From: Streptomyces sp. 840.1
GTDB taxonomy: Bacteria > Actinomycetota > Actinomycetes > Streptomycetales > Streptomycetaceae
Assembly: GCF_003751445.1 (NCBI RefSeq)
Contig: NZ_RJUU01000001.1
Coordinates: 1,927,001-1,991,000, forward strand
Direction: 5' to 3'
Length of the DNA stretch: 64,000 bases
In this document: positions 34,227-43,806 of the stretch, piece after piece
How the letters are laid out: each line of letters begins with the position of its first letter
Position numbering within the stretch: position 1 is the stretch's first letter
Notes under the pieces: generated by a model
Database searches by the model: none
The model's input: the letters and a program-made list of their open reading frames with translations, nothing else
Told to the model about the DNA's origin: nothing
Made by a program: the position numbers and the translations under genes

Positions 34227-34793
34227 TCAAGCCGGTCCCACCTGCGGCGATGCCTCCGGAGTCCGCATCTCCTCCACCTGGCCCGGCGCCCCCATCGCCT
34301 CATTGCGGAGCTGCGCCGCAGGCGACGCCGAAGGCACCTCCGGCGGCGCCGAGGGCTCCGGCTCGGGTTCCACCGGCGGAGCCGGCGGCTCGGGGGTCTG
34401 CGCCTCGGAGGGAGCCGGAGGCTCGGGCTGCTCCGGAACCCCCGGCTCCGCCCGCGGGGGCGGCGGGGCCGACACATGACCGCCCCGGGCCCGGCCGGGC
34501 CCGGCGGACTTCGTGCCGGAACTGCGCGAGGGGCCGGCGGAGGCGCTCGGGGCGCCGGACTCGGCGGCCACCCGGTCGGAGTGCGCCTCGGAGCCGCCGG
34601 TACGGCCCGACCGGCCGGTGCCGGTCACCGTGGAGCCGTCGGGGCCGACCAACGCCTCCTTCGATGCGGCGGACCGAGAGGGCGCCGGTTTCCCACTGTC
34701 GTCACCGACGCTCATACAGCCGGCGGACGCGGCGATCGTCACGACGGTGACGGCCGCCCAACGGACGGGGGCGGGTACGGACAACTGGCGCAC
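34227..34793 (-). CDS. Pro/Glu-rich lipoprotein
   Basis: The 188-residue protein has a lipoprotein signal peptide (WAAVTVVTIAASAGC) with the acylated Cys near residue 26. The mature part is low-complexity Ser/Gly/Pro/Glu sequence (PEPPAPSEAQTPEPPAPPVE) without a recognisable fold. GTG 34793 was chosen because GGAGGTG precedes it by six bases. The gene is monocistronic, upstream of a zincin-like protease gene oriented the same way. The function is unknown. Confidence 0.75.
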   Translation of the reverse strand: MRQLSVPAPVRWAAVTVVTIAASAGCMSVGDDSGKPAPSRSAASKEALVGPDGSTVTGTGRSGRTGGSEAHSDRVAAESGAPSASAGPSRSSGTKSAGPGRARGGHVSAPPPPRAEPGVPEQPEPPAPSEAQTPEPPAPPVEPEPEPSAPPEVPSASPAAQLRNEAMGAPGQVEEMRTPEASPQVGPA

Positions 34794-34938
34794 GGGGGCA
34801 CCTCCGGGGGCGCGAGGAAGGACGTGGCGGTAGGGAAACGAGCCGGGGAGCGCTGTGCCCAACTCCCACCGCCCCGCCGGGGACACGCCCACGGGCCCGG
34901 CCCGCACACCTCATTCACACCACGCCGCCCCGGGCGCC

Positions 34939-35280
34939 TCACCCGTAACCGAGTGCGTGCAGCCTCTCGTCGTCGATGCCGAAGTGGTGCGCGATCTCGT
35001 GGACGACGGTGATCTCCGTCTCCGCCACCACGCGCTCGCGGGACTCGCACATCCGCAGCGTCGGCCCGCGGTAGATGGTGATCCGGTCCGGCAGCACGCC
35101 CGCGTACCACTCACCGCGCTCGGTCAGCGGCGTGCCCTCGTAGAGCCCGAGCAGATCCGGATCACCGGCCTCCGGCTCGTCCTCGACGAAGACCGCGACG
35201 TTGTCCATCAGCCGGGTCAGCTCCGGCGGGATCCGGTCCAGGGCCTCGCCCACCAGTTCCTCGAACTCTTCCCGCGTCAT
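34939..35280 (-). CDS. Zincin-like metallopeptidase (PF06262 type)
   Basis: The 113-residue minimal metallopeptidase has the zinc motif VVHEIAHHFGIDDERLHALG at its C-terminus (HExxH, third ligand Asp). The N-terminal FEELVGEALDRIPPELTRLM and VAVFVEDEP segments are typical of this small actinobacterial family, whose substrate is unknown. ATG 35280 is taken as start; a GTG at 35289 is an alternative. It diverges from the metallophosphoesterase at 35444. Confidence 0.9.
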   Translation of the reverse strand: MTREEFEELVGEALDRIPPELTRLMDNVAVFVEDEPEAGDPDLLGLYEGTPLTERGEWYAGVLPDRITIYRGPTLRMCESRERVVAETEITVVHEIAHHFGIDDERLHALGYG

Positions 35281-35443
35281 CTCCAGCACCCCGTCATTGT
35301 CACGTACCACCGCCGGAAGCGCCCGGACATCCCGCAAGCACCCACGAGCACCCGGAAGCTCCCGGGAACAGCCGGCAGCGCCTGTGAGCACCCGGGAGCG
35401 CCAGGAGCGCATACCCGCCTGCGGACCGGGGCACAGTCGCCCA

Positions 35444-37009
35444 ATGGCCCGCGACCCGTTCCGTGCCGCAGCAGCCCGCGTCCGGCACCGCCTCCGCCCT
35501 CGCCCCCGGCCGCGCACCGGCGGCCGGGTCCGTCGCTCGGGCGGCGCGCTCGCCGTCTCGCCGCGGCCGTTCGCCCGCGCGCTGGGGCTGGTGACCGTGG
35601 TGCTCTTCGGCGCCTGGCTCGGACTGCTGGCCGTGGGCAGCGTCCGTACGTCCGTCGGCCCGATGGACACGACGATGACCCTGCGCCCCTCCCTCACCGG
35701 CGGCACCAAGATCAACGTCTCGCCGCTGGGCGCCCTGGAGCTGGATTCGCACCACGCCCCGGTCCGGCTCGACGTCGATGTCGACCGCCTCGACCCGGTC
35801 CGCTCCGAGGCGCTGGTCCAGCACCCCGAACGGCTGTCCGGGCTGGAGGACGAGGTCACCGGCGACGTCAGCGCCGGCACCCGCGAGCTCGCCGTGCGCT
35901 CGTGCGTCGCGGTCGTCTCCGGGGCCACCGCGCTCGGCCTCGCCGTCTACCGCAGGCCCCGCCGCGCCCTCGCCGCCGGCGGGCTCGCACTCGCGCTGCT
36001 GGCCGCCTCCGGGGTCAGCGCGTACGCCACCTGGAACCCGAAGTCGGTCCTGGAGCCCAAGTTCTCCGGCCTGCTCTCCAGCGCCCCCTCCGTCGTCGGG
36101 GACGCCCGCTCGATCGTCACCGACTTCGACGTCTACCAGCAGGAGCTGGCCCGGCTGGTCACCAACGTCACCAAGCTGTACGACGCCACATCGACGCTCC
36201 CCGTCTACAGCCCGGACCCCGCCACGCTCCGCGTCCTGCACGTCTCCGACATCCATCTCAACCCGGCGGCCTGGCACATCATCGGCTCGCTCGTCGAGCA
36301 GTACGACATCGACGTGATCATCGACTCGGGCGACACGATGGACCACGGCGCCGCCGTCGAGAACAACTTCCTCGACCCGGTCGGCGATCTGGGCGCCCCC
36401 TACGTCTGGGTCCGCGGCAACCACGACTCCGCGACCACCCAGAAGTACCTGGCGAACGCCAAGCGGTTCAGGAACGTGCACGTGCTGGACGAGGGCCGGG
36501 CGGTGAACGTCGGCGGACTTCGGGTGGCCGGCATCGGGGACCCGGAGTTCACCCCCGACCGCACCGGGCCCGAACAGGCCGAGGACGTCGAACGGACGGC
36601 GGGCCTGCGGCTGGCGGCCGCCCTGCGCGAACAGCAGCGCGCCGGCACCCCGGTCGACATCGCCGTCACCCACGAGCCGGCGGCGGCCCGGGAGACGGAC
36701 GGCACGGTCCCGCTCGTGCTGGCCGGTCATGTGCACCACCGGCAGAACGAGGTCATGAAGCACGGCACCCGGCTGAAGGTCGAGGGCTCGACGGGCGGCG
36801 GCGGGCTGCGCGCCGTACAGAACAAGAAGCCGGAGCAGGTGCTCGCCTCGGTGCTCTATCTGGACCGCTCCACCCGCCGGCTGCAGGCCTGGGACGAGAT
36901 CACGCTGGGCGGGCTCGGCCTGACGACGGCCGAGGTCAGCCGCCATCTGCCCCAGGGCGACCCGGCCCTCCCGGCCCCGCCTCCGACGTCTTCCACCCCC
37001 TCCCCGTAA
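35444..37009 (+). CDS. Membrane-anchored metallophosphoesterase
   Basis: The 521-residue protein has an Arg-rich N-terminus and hydrophobic helices at ~45-67 (ALGLVTVVLFGAWLGLLAVG) and around 145-190. A calcineurin-like phosphoesterase domain follows from ~263. Metal-ligand motifs are VSDIHLN, IDSGDTMDHG, WVRGNHDS, AVTHEP and LAGHVHHRQ. Residues between the two helical regions are probably extracytoplasmic. The Pro/Ser-rich end has no domain. The substrate could be a nucleotide, phospholipid or wall intermediate; sequence does not decide. Confidence 0.9.
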   Translation: MARDPFRAAAARVRHRLRPRPRPRTGGRVRRSGGALAVSPRPFARALGLVTVVLFGAWLGLLAVGSVRTSVGPMDTTMTLRPSLTGGTKINVSPLGALELDSHHAPVRLDVDVDRLDPVRSEALVQHPERLSGLEDEVTGDVSAGTRELAVRSCVAVVSGATALGLAVYRRPRRALAAGGLALALLAASGVSAYATWNPKSVLEPKFSGLLSSAPSVVGDARSIVTDFDVYQQELARLVTNVTKLYDATSTLPVYSPDPATLRVLHVSDIHLNPAAWHIIGSLVEQYDIDVIIDSGDTMDHGAAVENNFLDPVGDLGAPYVWVRGNHDSATTQKYLANAKRFRNVHVLDEGRAVNVGGLRVAGIGDPEFTPDRTGPEQAEDVERTAGLRLAAALREQQRAGTPVDIAVTHEPAAARETDGTVPLVLAGHVHHRQNEVMKHGTRLKVEGSTGGGGLRAVQNKKPEQVLASVLYLDRSTRRLQAWDEITLGGLGLTTAEVSRHLPQGDPALPAPPPTSSTPSP

Positions 37010-37015
37010 ACCGTT

Positions 37016-37045
37016 TTGGCGATAGCCGCCGCCATCCCATATGCT
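37016..37045 (+). promoter_or_regulatory. Putative promoter of the tRNA-Glu/Asp/Phe cluster
   Basis: TTGGCG (37016-37021) and TATGCT (37040-37045) are separated by 18 bases and lie ~45 bases before the tRNA-Glu gene. Confidence 0.55.
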
Positions 37046-37089
37046 TCTGACGTCCCCGACGCGCTGGAAAGCGCGCAGGTGGGCCCTTA

Positions 37090-37162
37090 GCCCTCATCGT
37101 CTAGTGGCCCAGGACGCCGCCCTTTCAAGGCGGTAGCACGGGTTCGAATCCCGTTGGGGGCA
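37090..37162 (+). tRNA. tRNA-Glu (TTC)
   Basis: Complete 73-nt cloverleaf: acceptor GCCCTCA pairs with TGGGGGC including one T:G pair, anticodon loop CTTTCAA gives TTC, and T-loop GGTTCGAATCC is canonical. It is first of three clustered tRNAs; CCA is not encoded. Confidence 0.94.
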
Positions 37163-37201
37163 CGCTTTAACGTGTGCGAGACTTGTTCTCGCACATTGCT
37201 T

Positions 37202-37276
37202 GGTCCTGTGGAGCAGTTTGGAGTGCTCGCCACCCTGTCAAGGTGGAGGCCGCGGGTTCAAATCCCGTCAGGACCG
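37202..37276 (+). tRNA. tRNA-Asp (GTC), copy 1
   Basis: Complete cloverleaf of 75 nt with anticodon loop CTGTCAA (GTC), acceptor GGTCCTG with CAGGACC, and discriminator G. The 75 bases are identical to the copy at 43933-44007. Confidence 0.94.
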
Positions 37277-37298
37277 CTGCAGCCCGTATGAGCTGCGT

Positions 37299-37375
37299 GG
37301 CTGGGTAGCTCAGTTGGTACGAGCGATCGCCTGAAAAGCGATAGGTCGCCGGTTCGATCCCGGCCCCAGCCACCA
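37299..37375 (+). tRNA. tRNA-Phe (GAA), CCA encoded
   Basis: Complete cloverleaf with anticodon loop CTGAAAA (GAA) and acceptor GGCTGGG with CCCAGCC, discriminator A. Unlike the other tRNAs here it is followed directly by CCA (37373-37375). Confidence 0.94.
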
Positions 37376-37377
37376 CC

Positions 37378-37408
37378 CGAAGGCCCCGTCCGATGGACGG
37401 GGCCTTCG
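37378..37408. terminator. Shared hairpin between tRNA-Phe and ccdA
   Basis: CGAAGGCCCCGTCC (37378-37391) pairs perfectly with 37395-37408 around a GAT loop. It lies between convergent transcription units and can end both the tRNA cluster and the leftward dsbA-ccdA operon. Confidence 0.85.
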
Positions 37409-37413
37409 TCGTG

Positions 37414-38286
37414 TCAGGCACCCTCCCGGTCAGCGGTGTTCGCCTCGTCAGCGCCGGTCCCGGCCCCGGCCCGGCGGCGAGCGGCCCGTACCGCGAGCAC
37501 CAGCAGGACCACGGCCACCACCGCCACCAGCGCCGCCGCGTCCGGCACCCGCTCACCGACGCCCTGGGCCCACTGCTCCACGGCGAACGACTGGTCCACG
37601 TCCAGCAGCCCGGGAAGCGCGGTCGTCCCGTCGTACGCCAGGAACATGGCGCCGAGCCCGATGAAGAAGAGCCCCGACAGCAGCGACGTCGTGTGCAGCT
37701 CGAAGCGGCCGAGCCGCAGGACGCGCCCGCGCAGCCAGGCCCGGCGCCCCAGCTCGAACCGCTCCCAGAGCAGCGCGAGCAGGAAGAGCGGCACCGCCAT
37801 GCCCAGCGCGTAGACGGCGAGCAGCAGTCCGCCGTACGCCGGGCTGCCGCTGACGGCCGCCACGGTGAGCACGCTCCCGAGGATCGGCCCCGCGCAGAAG
37901 CCGGCCAGTCCGTAGACCGCGCCGAGCGCGTAGACCGATACGGCGGTCGTGGGACGGATCCGGCCGCTGAGCGCGGCGATCCGCCGCGAGGCGAAGCCGA
38001 GCCCGACGATCTGGGCGACGCCGAGGACGATGATCAGCCAGCCCGCGCCGAGGACGAGGGCGTCACGGTGGCCGTAGAACAGCCGCCCGGCGTACGAGCC
38101 CGCCGCGCCCAGCGGGACCAGGGTGGTGGCCAGCCCCGCGTAGAAGATGCCGGTCCGGGCGAGCAGCCGCGAGGTGGAGTTGATGGAGTACGCGAAGAAG
38201 GCGGGGAGCAGCAGGGCGCTGCACGGGCTGAGCAGGGCCAGCAGCCCGCCGAGAAGCGCGGCGAAGTAGCCGATACCGGCCGTCAC
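37414..38286 (-). CDS. ccdA: CcdA/DsbD-type transmembrane electron carrier
   Basis: The 290-residue membrane protein has about six to seven helices. The paired-cysteine motifs of CcdA are visible: LLSPCSALLLPAF near residue 22 and LAGFCAGPILGS near 131. They relay electrons from cytoplasmic thioredoxin across the membrane to extracytoplasmic thiol proteins. The GTG start overlaps the dsbA-like stop by four bases, so both are co-translated. The C-terminal helix and Ala/Arg tail are additions to the ~230-residue core. Confidence 0.9.
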   Translation of the reverse strand: MTAGIGYFAALLGGLLALLSPCSALLLPAFFAYSINSTSRLLARTGIFYAGLATTLVPLGAAGSYAGRLFYGHRDALVLGAGWLIIVLGVAQIVGLGFASRRIAALSGRIRPTTAVSVYALGAVYGLAGFCAGPILGSVLTVAAVSGSPAYGGLLLAVYALGMAVPLFLLALLWERFELGRRAWLRGRVLRLGRFELHTTSLLSGLFFIGLGAMFLAYDGTTALPGLLDVDQSFAVEQWAQGVGERVPDAAALVAVVAVVLLVLAVRAARRRAGAGTGADEANTADREGA

Positions 38287-39176
38287 TTCGCGGCGCCCTC
38301 GGGGCTGGTGGGGGCTGCCGGGCCCTCAGGGGCCGTGGAGCCCTTGGCGTCCCCGGCCGGTTCCGAGCCCTTGGCGTCCCCGCCCGCACTGCCGGTGTTC
38401 TTCGCCCGCTCCGCCGCCTGTTCGATGGCCTGGGTGAAGGCCCCGGTCGGCTGCGCCCCCGCGATCGGGCGGCCGTTGATCAGGAACGAGGGGGTGGACG
38501 TCGCGCCGATCCCGTACCCCTGCTCCTGGTCCTTGCTCACCGCGGCAGCGGCCGCCGCGCCGTCCGCATCGGCCTGGAATCGGTCCAGGTCGGCCACCCC
38601 GGCCTGCTGGGCGAGCGCCTTCAGCCGGTCCTTGCCGAACCCCTGCTCCTTGACCCCTTCGGCGTAGGCGGCACGGTGGAACTGCCAGAAGCGGCCCTGC
38701 TGCCCGGCGGCCCAGGAGGCGCGTGCGGCGGCCTCGGACTCGGCGCCGAAGATCGGGAAGTTGCGCCACTCGATGCGCAGGGTGCCGTTGTCGACGTACT
38801 TCTCCACCAGGGCGGGTTCGGTGTCCCGGGCGAACTTCGCGCAGTAGCCGCACTTGAAGTCGGCGTACTCGATGAGGACGACGGGCGCGTCCGCCCGGCC
38901 CTGCGCCAGCTTGTCCCCGGCGTCGCGCCGGGCCAGCTCCGCCAGCTCGGGGTAGACGCCGGCCTCCGGGTCCGCGGTGACGTCGGCGACCGCGGAGGAT
39001 CCGGAGTGCGGGGCGTCGGGGGCGGTGGCCCGGTAGGAGACGTAGCCGAACAGTGCGGCGGCCACGACGATCCCGGCGCCGTAGACGAGCGGCTTTTTGG
39101 AGCGGGACGGCCGGACGGACTTGCGGGCACTGCCTGACTCGGGGGACGGCTTGGGGGTGGATTTGGGCGTGGGCAT
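38283..39176 (-). CDS. DsbA-like membrane-anchored thiol:disulfide protein
   Basis: The 297-residue protein has a charged N-terminus, a signal-anchor helix at ~28-48 (LVYGAGIVVAAALFGYVSYR), and a DsbA-type thioredoxin fold with active site FKCGYCAKF near residue 110. A cis-Pro segment (ATSTPSFLINGRPIAGAQ) lies near 235. The Ala/Gly/Pro/Glu tail (~260-297) is disordered. With CcdA it makes an extracytoplasmic redox module; coupling to a reducing partner suggests isomerase or reductase use instead of pure oxidation. Confidence 0.92.
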   Translation of the reverse strand: MPTPKSTPKPSPESGSARKSVRPSRSKKPLVYGAGIVVAAALFGYVSYRATAPDAPHSGSSAVADVTADPEAGVYPELAELARRDAGDKLAQGRADAPVVLIEYADFKCGYCAKFARDTEPALVEKYVDNGTLRIEWRNFPIFGAESEAAARASWAAGQQGRFWQFHRAAYAEGVKEQGFGKDRLKALAQQAGVADLDRFQADADGAAAAAAVSKDQEQGYGIGATSTPSFLINGRPIAGAQPTGAFTQAIEQAAERAKNTGSAGGDAKGSEPAGDAKGSTAPEGPAAPTSPEGAAK

Positions 39177-39235
39177 GCGGAACTCCGTGCTGGTGTGCGG
39201 GAGGGATGAGGGGACGGCCGTGGGGATGCGGCCGT

Positions 39236-39646
39236 CTACACCCTCAGTACGGAGAGTTCCACCGGGCTCGGCGCGGTCACGTCGGGGCCGCGCAACGCCG
39301 CAGGGGCGGGCGGCCGCACCGGTCCCGGTCCGGTGGCGACGGGCAGGCCCCATCCGGCGAGGCCCGGCGCCTGGTCCTGGGCCGCCGCCCGGGTCCGGCC
39401 GGGAACCGCCGGCTCGCCGCCCTCGCGCTTCCCGCCCCTGCCGCAGCCCGGAACGCCGTCCCCGCTGTCCACGGTGACCGCCACGGCAGGGGCCGGGTCC
39501 GACGACGCGGCCACAACCACTGCCGGGGCCGGGGATGTCACCGGGGCGGCCGCGACCGAGGCCCGGCCCGCCGCCGACTGCCCGCAGAACAGCCCCAGGA
39601 CGACCGCGAGCACGGCCGCCAGGCAGCACCACTGCGAACGGGACAC
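39236..39646 (-). CDS. Small secreted or membrane Ala/Pro-rich protein
   Basis: The ~136-residue protein has an N-terminal hydrophobic segment (WCCLAAVLAVVLGLFCGQSA) usable as a signal or anchor, followed by Pro/Ala/Val-rich low complexity without a known domain. A GGAAGG sequence supports GTG 39646 or 39652. It lies 60 bases upstream of the dsbA-like gene in the same direction and may belong to that operon. Cysteines near the hydrophobic segment and in GVPGCGRGG could be redox clients; this is speculation. Confidence 0.6.
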   Translation of the reverse strand: MSRSQWCCLAAVLAVVLGLFCGQSAAGRASVAAAPVTSPAPAVVVAASSDPAPAVAVTVDSGDGVPGCGRGGKREGGEPAVPGRTRAAAQDQAPGLAGWGLPVATGPGPVRPPAPAALRGPDVTAPSPVELSVLRV

Positions 39647-39873
39647 GGACACGGGCCTTCCGGGAGGGGACCGAAGCAATCCAATGGAATCGAGAGAGAC
39701 CGAGAGGGATCGACAGGGATCGCGGGGATGATCGACTGTCCGGAATGGTACGTGCTGTGACCGCGCAGCCCCTCACCGTGCGGGCGCCGCACCCCACCGG
39801 TCCTGTGCCGTGACGGACCCCGCGCGAAATAGGTTCGCCGTTCCCCGGGCCCGGGTGAGATCCTGGAACCCGT

Positions 39874-42800
39874 ATGTCTACTTCCTTTGCCGATCTCCAG
39901 TCCCAGCTCGGGCAGCTCTCGCTGCGCGACGCCCACCGGCTCGGCCGACGTCTCGAAGGCGCCCGCCGCATTCGTAAACCCGAGGCCCAGCAAGGCGTGC
40001 TGGACGAGATCGCCGCCCAGGCCACCAAGGCGGCCGGGCGGCTCGCGCTGCGGGCCGGGCGGCTGCCTGCCCTCTCGTACCCCGAACAACTGCCGGTCAG
40101 CCAGAAGAAGGACGAGATCCTGGAGGCGATACGCGACCACCAGGTCGTGATCGTCGCGGGTGAGACCGGCTCCGGCAAGACCACCCAGATCCCCAAGATC
40201 TGCATGGAGCTGGGCCGTGGCGTCCGGGGCATGATCGGGCACACCCAGCCCCGCCGGATCGCGGCCCGCACGGTGGCCGAGCGGATCGCCGAGGAGCTGA
40301 AGACCCCGCTGGGCGAGGCGGTCGGCTGGAAGGTCCGGTTCACCGACCAGGTCAACCAGGACGCGACCTTCGTCAAGCTGATGACGGACGGCATCCTGCT
40401 CGCCGAGATCCAGACGGACCGCGAGCTGCTCGCGTACGACACGATCATCATCGACGAGGCCCACGAGCGGTCGCTGAACATCGACTTCCTGCTCGGCTAC
40501 CTGGCCAGGCTGCTGCCCAAGCGCCCGGACCTGAAGGTCGTCATCACCTCGGCGACCATCGACCCGGAGCGCTTCGCCCGCCACTTCGGCGAGGCGCCGA
40601 TCGTCGAGGTCAGCGGCCGTACCTATCCCGTTGACGTGCGCTACCGGCCGCTCCTCGAAGAGGACAGCGAGGACTCCGACCGCGACCAGATCACCGCGAT
40701 CTGCGACGCCGTCGACGAGCTCCAGTCGGAGGGGCCCGGCGATGTGCTCGTCTTCCTCTCCGGCGAGCGCGAGATCCGCGACACGGCGGACGCGCTCGGC
40801 AAACGCAACCTCAGACATACCGAGGTGCTCCCCCTCTACGCACGCCTGTCGCACGCCGAGCAGCACCGCGTGTTCCAGCGCCACACCGGACGCCGGGTCG
40901 TCCTCGCCACCAACGTCGCCGAGACCTCGCTGACCGTCCCCGGCATCAAGTACGTGATCGACCCGGGCAACGCCCGTATCTCCCGCTACAGCCACCGCAC
41001 CAAGGTCCAGCGGCTGCCGATCGAGCGGATCTCGCAGGCCAGCGCCAACCAGCGCAAGGGCCGCTGCGGCCGTACGTCGGACGGCATCTGCATCCGGCTG
41101 TACTCCGAGGACGACTTCCTGACCCGGCCGGAGTTCACCGACCCGGAGATCCTCCGGACGAACCTGGCCTCCGTCATCCTCCAGATGACCGCGGCCGGCC
41201 TGGGCGAGATCGAGAAGTTCCCCTTCATCGACCCGCCGGACCACCGCAACATCCGCGACGGCGTGCAGCTCCTCCAGGAGCTGGGCGCGCTGGACCCGGA
41301 GGAGAAGGACCCGAAGAAGCGGCTCACCCCGCTGGGACGCAAGCTCTCCCAGCTGCCGGTGGACCCCCGGCTGGCCCGGATGGTCATCGAGGCCGACCGC
41401 AACGGCTGTGTCCGCGAGGTCATGGTCATCGCCGCCGCGCTCTCCATCCAGGACCCGCGCGAGCGGCCGTCCGAGAAGCAGACGCAGGCCGATCAGCAGC
41501 ACGCCCGCTTCAAGGACGAGACGTCGGACTTCCTGGCGTTCCTGAACCTGTGGCGCTACATCCGCGAGCAGCAGAAGGAGCGCGGCTCCTCCAGCTTCCG
41601 CCGGATGTGCAAGCAGGAGTACCTGAACTTCCTGCGCATCCGCGAATGGCAGGACATCTACGCCCAGCTGCGCACGGTCGCCAAGCAGATGGGCCTCGAT
41701 CTGGAGGAGTCCTCGACGGGTGCTGCGGCGCCGGAGCAGTCGGTGCACACCGCACTGCTGTCCGGTCTGCTGTCGCACATCGGCCTGAAGGACACCGAGA
41801 AGAACGAGTACGTCGGCGCCCGCAACGCCAAGTTCGCGATCTTCCCCGGATCGGCGCTCTTCAAGAAGCAGCCCCGCTTCGTGATGTCGGCGGAGCTGGT
41901 GGAGACGTCCCGGCTGTGGGCGCGGGTCAACGCCCGGGTCGAGCCCGAGTGGATCGAGCCACTGGCCCAGCACCTGCTGAAGCGCACCTACAGCGAGCCG
42001 CACTGGGAGAAGGACCAGGCCGCGGTGATGGCGTACGAACGGGTCACGCTGTACGGCGTACCGATCGTGGCCCAGCGCAAGATCAATTTCGGCCGCATCG
42101 ACCAGGAGGCCTCGCGGGACCTGTTCATCCGCAACGCCCTGGTCGAGGGCGACTGGCGCACCCATCACCAGTTCTTCCACGACAACCGCAAGCTCCTGGG
42201 CGAGGTCGAGGAACTGGAGCACCGCGCCCGGCGCCGCGACATCCTCGTGGACGACGAGACGCTGTTCGACTTCTACGACCAGCGCATCCCGGAACACGTC
42301 GTCTCGGGTGCGCACTTCGACTCCTGGTGGAAGCACAAGCGCCGGGACGAGCCGGACGCGCTGGACTTCGAGCGCTCGATGCTCATCAACGAGAAGGCCG
42401 GGAGCGTCACCAAGGACGACTACCCGGACTCCTGGCGGCAGGGGAAGCTCAAGTTCCGGGTGACGTACCAGTTCGAGCCGGGCGCGGACGCGGACGGCGT
42501 GACCGTCCACATCCCGCTCCAGGTGCTCAACCAGGTCACCTCGGAGGGCTTCGACTGGCAGATCCCGGGGCTGCGCGAGGAAGTGGTCACCGAGCTGATC
42601 CGCTCGCTGCCCAAGCCGATCCGCCGGCACTACGTGCCCGCGCCGAACTACGCGGACAAGTTCCTGGACCGGGCCGTGCCCCTCCAGGAGCCGCTGCCGG
42701 TCACCCTGGCCCGCGAGCTCCAGCGGATGGTCGGCGTCCCGGTCACGGCCGACGACTTCGACCTGACGCGCATCCCGGACCACCTCAAGATCACCTTCCG

Positions 42801-43806
42801 CATCGTCGACGAGCGGCGCCGCAAGGTCGCCGAGGACAAGGACCTGGAGGCGCTCCGCGTCCAGCTGCGCCCCAAGGCCCGGCAGGCGCTCTCCAAGGCC
42901 GCCGCGGCGACCGCGGGGCCGTCGGGGGAGTCCATCGAGCGCTCGGGCCTCACGGACTGGACGATCGGCGCGCTGGACCGAGTCTTCGAGACGCGGCGGG
43001 CCGGCCAGCCGGTCAAGGCCTTCCCGGCCCTGGTCGACCAGGGCGAAACGGTGGCCGTGCGGCTCTTCGACACCGAGGCCGAGCAGCAGCAGGCGATGTG
43101 GCGCGGCACCCGGAAGCTGATCCTGCTGAACATCCCGGTGAACCCGGCGAAGTTCGCCTCGGACAAGCTCACCAACCAGCAGAAGCTGGCCCTGTCCCGC
43201 AACCCGCACGGCTCCGTCCAGGCGCTCTTCGACGACTGCGCGACGGCGGCCGCCGACCGCCTGATCGCCGCGCACGGCGGCCCTGCCTGGGACGAGGCGT
43301 CGTTCCGGAAGCTGTACGACAAGGTGCGCGCCGACCTGGTGGACCTGACCGTCCGCACGGTCGGCCAGGTGCAGCAGGTGCTGGCGGCCTGGCAGGCGTG
43401 CGAACGCCGGCTGAAGGCCACCAACAGCCTGGTCCTGATCAACAACGTCACCGACGTACGGGAGCACCTCGCCCGGCTCGTCCCGCCCGGCTTCGTCACC
43501 GCGACCGGGCTGCGCAGGCTGCCCGATCTGATGCGCTACCTGGTCGCGGAGGACCGCCGGCTCCAGCAGATGCCGACCAACGTCCAGCGCGACACCGCGC
43601 GCATGGAGAAGGTCCACGAGATGCAGGACGAGTACGCCTGGCTGCTCGAACAGCTGCCGAAGGGCAGGCCCGTTCCGCAGGAGGTCCTGGACATCCGCTG
43701 GATGATCGAGGAGCTGCGGGTCAGCTATTTCGCGCACGCGCTGGGCACCGCGTTCCCGGTCTCCGACAAGCGGATCGTGAAGGCGATCGACGCCGCGGCC
43801 CCGTAG
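39874..43806 (+). CDS. hrpA: ATP-dependent RNA helicase HrpA (DEAH box)
   Basis: The 1310-residue protein matches full-length HrpA. Walker A is GETGSGKTTQ near residue 96, DEAH is in IIIDEAHERS near 192, and SAT is near 223. Helicase C motifs include VLATNVAETSLTVPGIKYVI and QRKGRCGR. The OB-fold and the long HrpA-specific C-terminal region (DUF3418) complete it. HrpA helps clear stalled ribosomes and process mRNA in other bacteria. No frameshift or truncation is seen. The Shine-Dalgarno is weak. A long antisense open frame is a GC-rich mirror and is not called. Confidence 0.96.
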   Translation: MSTSFADLQSQLGQLSLRDAHRLGRRLEGARRIRKPEAQQGVLDEIAAQATKAAGRLALRAGRLPALSYPEQLPVSQKKDEILEAIRDHQVVIVAGETGSGKTTQIPKICMELGRGVRGMIGHTQPRRIAARTVAERIAEELKTPLGEAVGWKVRFTDQVNQDATFVKLMTDGILLAEIQTDRELLAYDTIIIDEAHERSLNIDFLLGYLARLLPKRPDLKVVITSATIDPERFARHFGEAPIVEVSGRTYPVDVRYRPLLEEDSEDSDRDQITAICDAVDELQSEGPGDVLVFLSGEREIRDTADALGKRNLRHTEVLPLYARLSHAEQHRVFQRHTGRRVVLATNVAETSLTVPGIKYVIDPGNARISRYSHRTKVQRLPIERISQASANQRKGRCGRTSDGICIRLYSEDDFLTRPEFTDPEILRTNLASVILQMTAAGLGEIEKFPFIDPPDHRNIRDGVQLLQELGALDPEEKDPKKRLTPLGRKLSQLPVDPRLARMVIEADRNGCVREVMVIAAALSIQDPRERPSEKQTQADQQHARFKDETSDFLAFLNLWRYIREQQKERGSSSFRRMCKQEYLNFLRIREWQDIYAQLRTVAKQMGLDLEESSTGAAAPEQSVHTALLSGLLSHIGLKDTEKNEYVGARNAKFAIFPGSALFKKQPRFVMSAELVETSRLWARVNARVEPEWIEPLAQHLLKRTYSEPHWEKDQAAVMAYERVTLYGVPIVAQRKINFGRIDQEASRDLFIRNALVEGDWRTHHQFFHDNRKLLGEVEELEHRARRRDILVDDETLFDFYDQRIPEHVVSGAHFDSWWKHKRRDEPDALDFERSMLINEKAGSVTKDDYPDSWRQGKLKFRVTYQFEPGADADGVTVHIPLQVLNQVTSEGFDWQIPGLREEVVTELIRSLPKPIRRHYVPAPNYADKFLDRAVPLQEPLPVTLARELQRMVGVPVTADDFDLTRIPDHLKITFRIVDERRRKVAEDKDLEALRVQLRPKARQALSKAAAATAGPSGESIERSGLTDWTIGALDRVFETRRAGQPVKAFPALVDQGETVAVRLFDTEAEQQQAMWRGTRKLILLNIPVNPAKFASDKLTNQQKLALSRNPHGSVQALFDDCATAAADRLIAAHGGPAWDEASFRKLYDKVRADLVDLTVRTVGQVQQVLAAWQACERRLKATNSLVLINNVTDVREHLARLVPPGFVTATGLRRLPDLMRYLVAEDRRLQQMPTNVQRDTARMEKVHEMQDEYAWLLEQLPKGRPVPQEVLDIRWMIEELRVSYFAHALGTAFPVSDKRIVKAIDAAAP

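Noticed and set aside
39538..43737. 1399-codon open frame antisense to hrpA
   Set aside because: It is a mirror frame produced by GC-rich third positions. The sense strand encodes a full HrpA with all helicase motifs.
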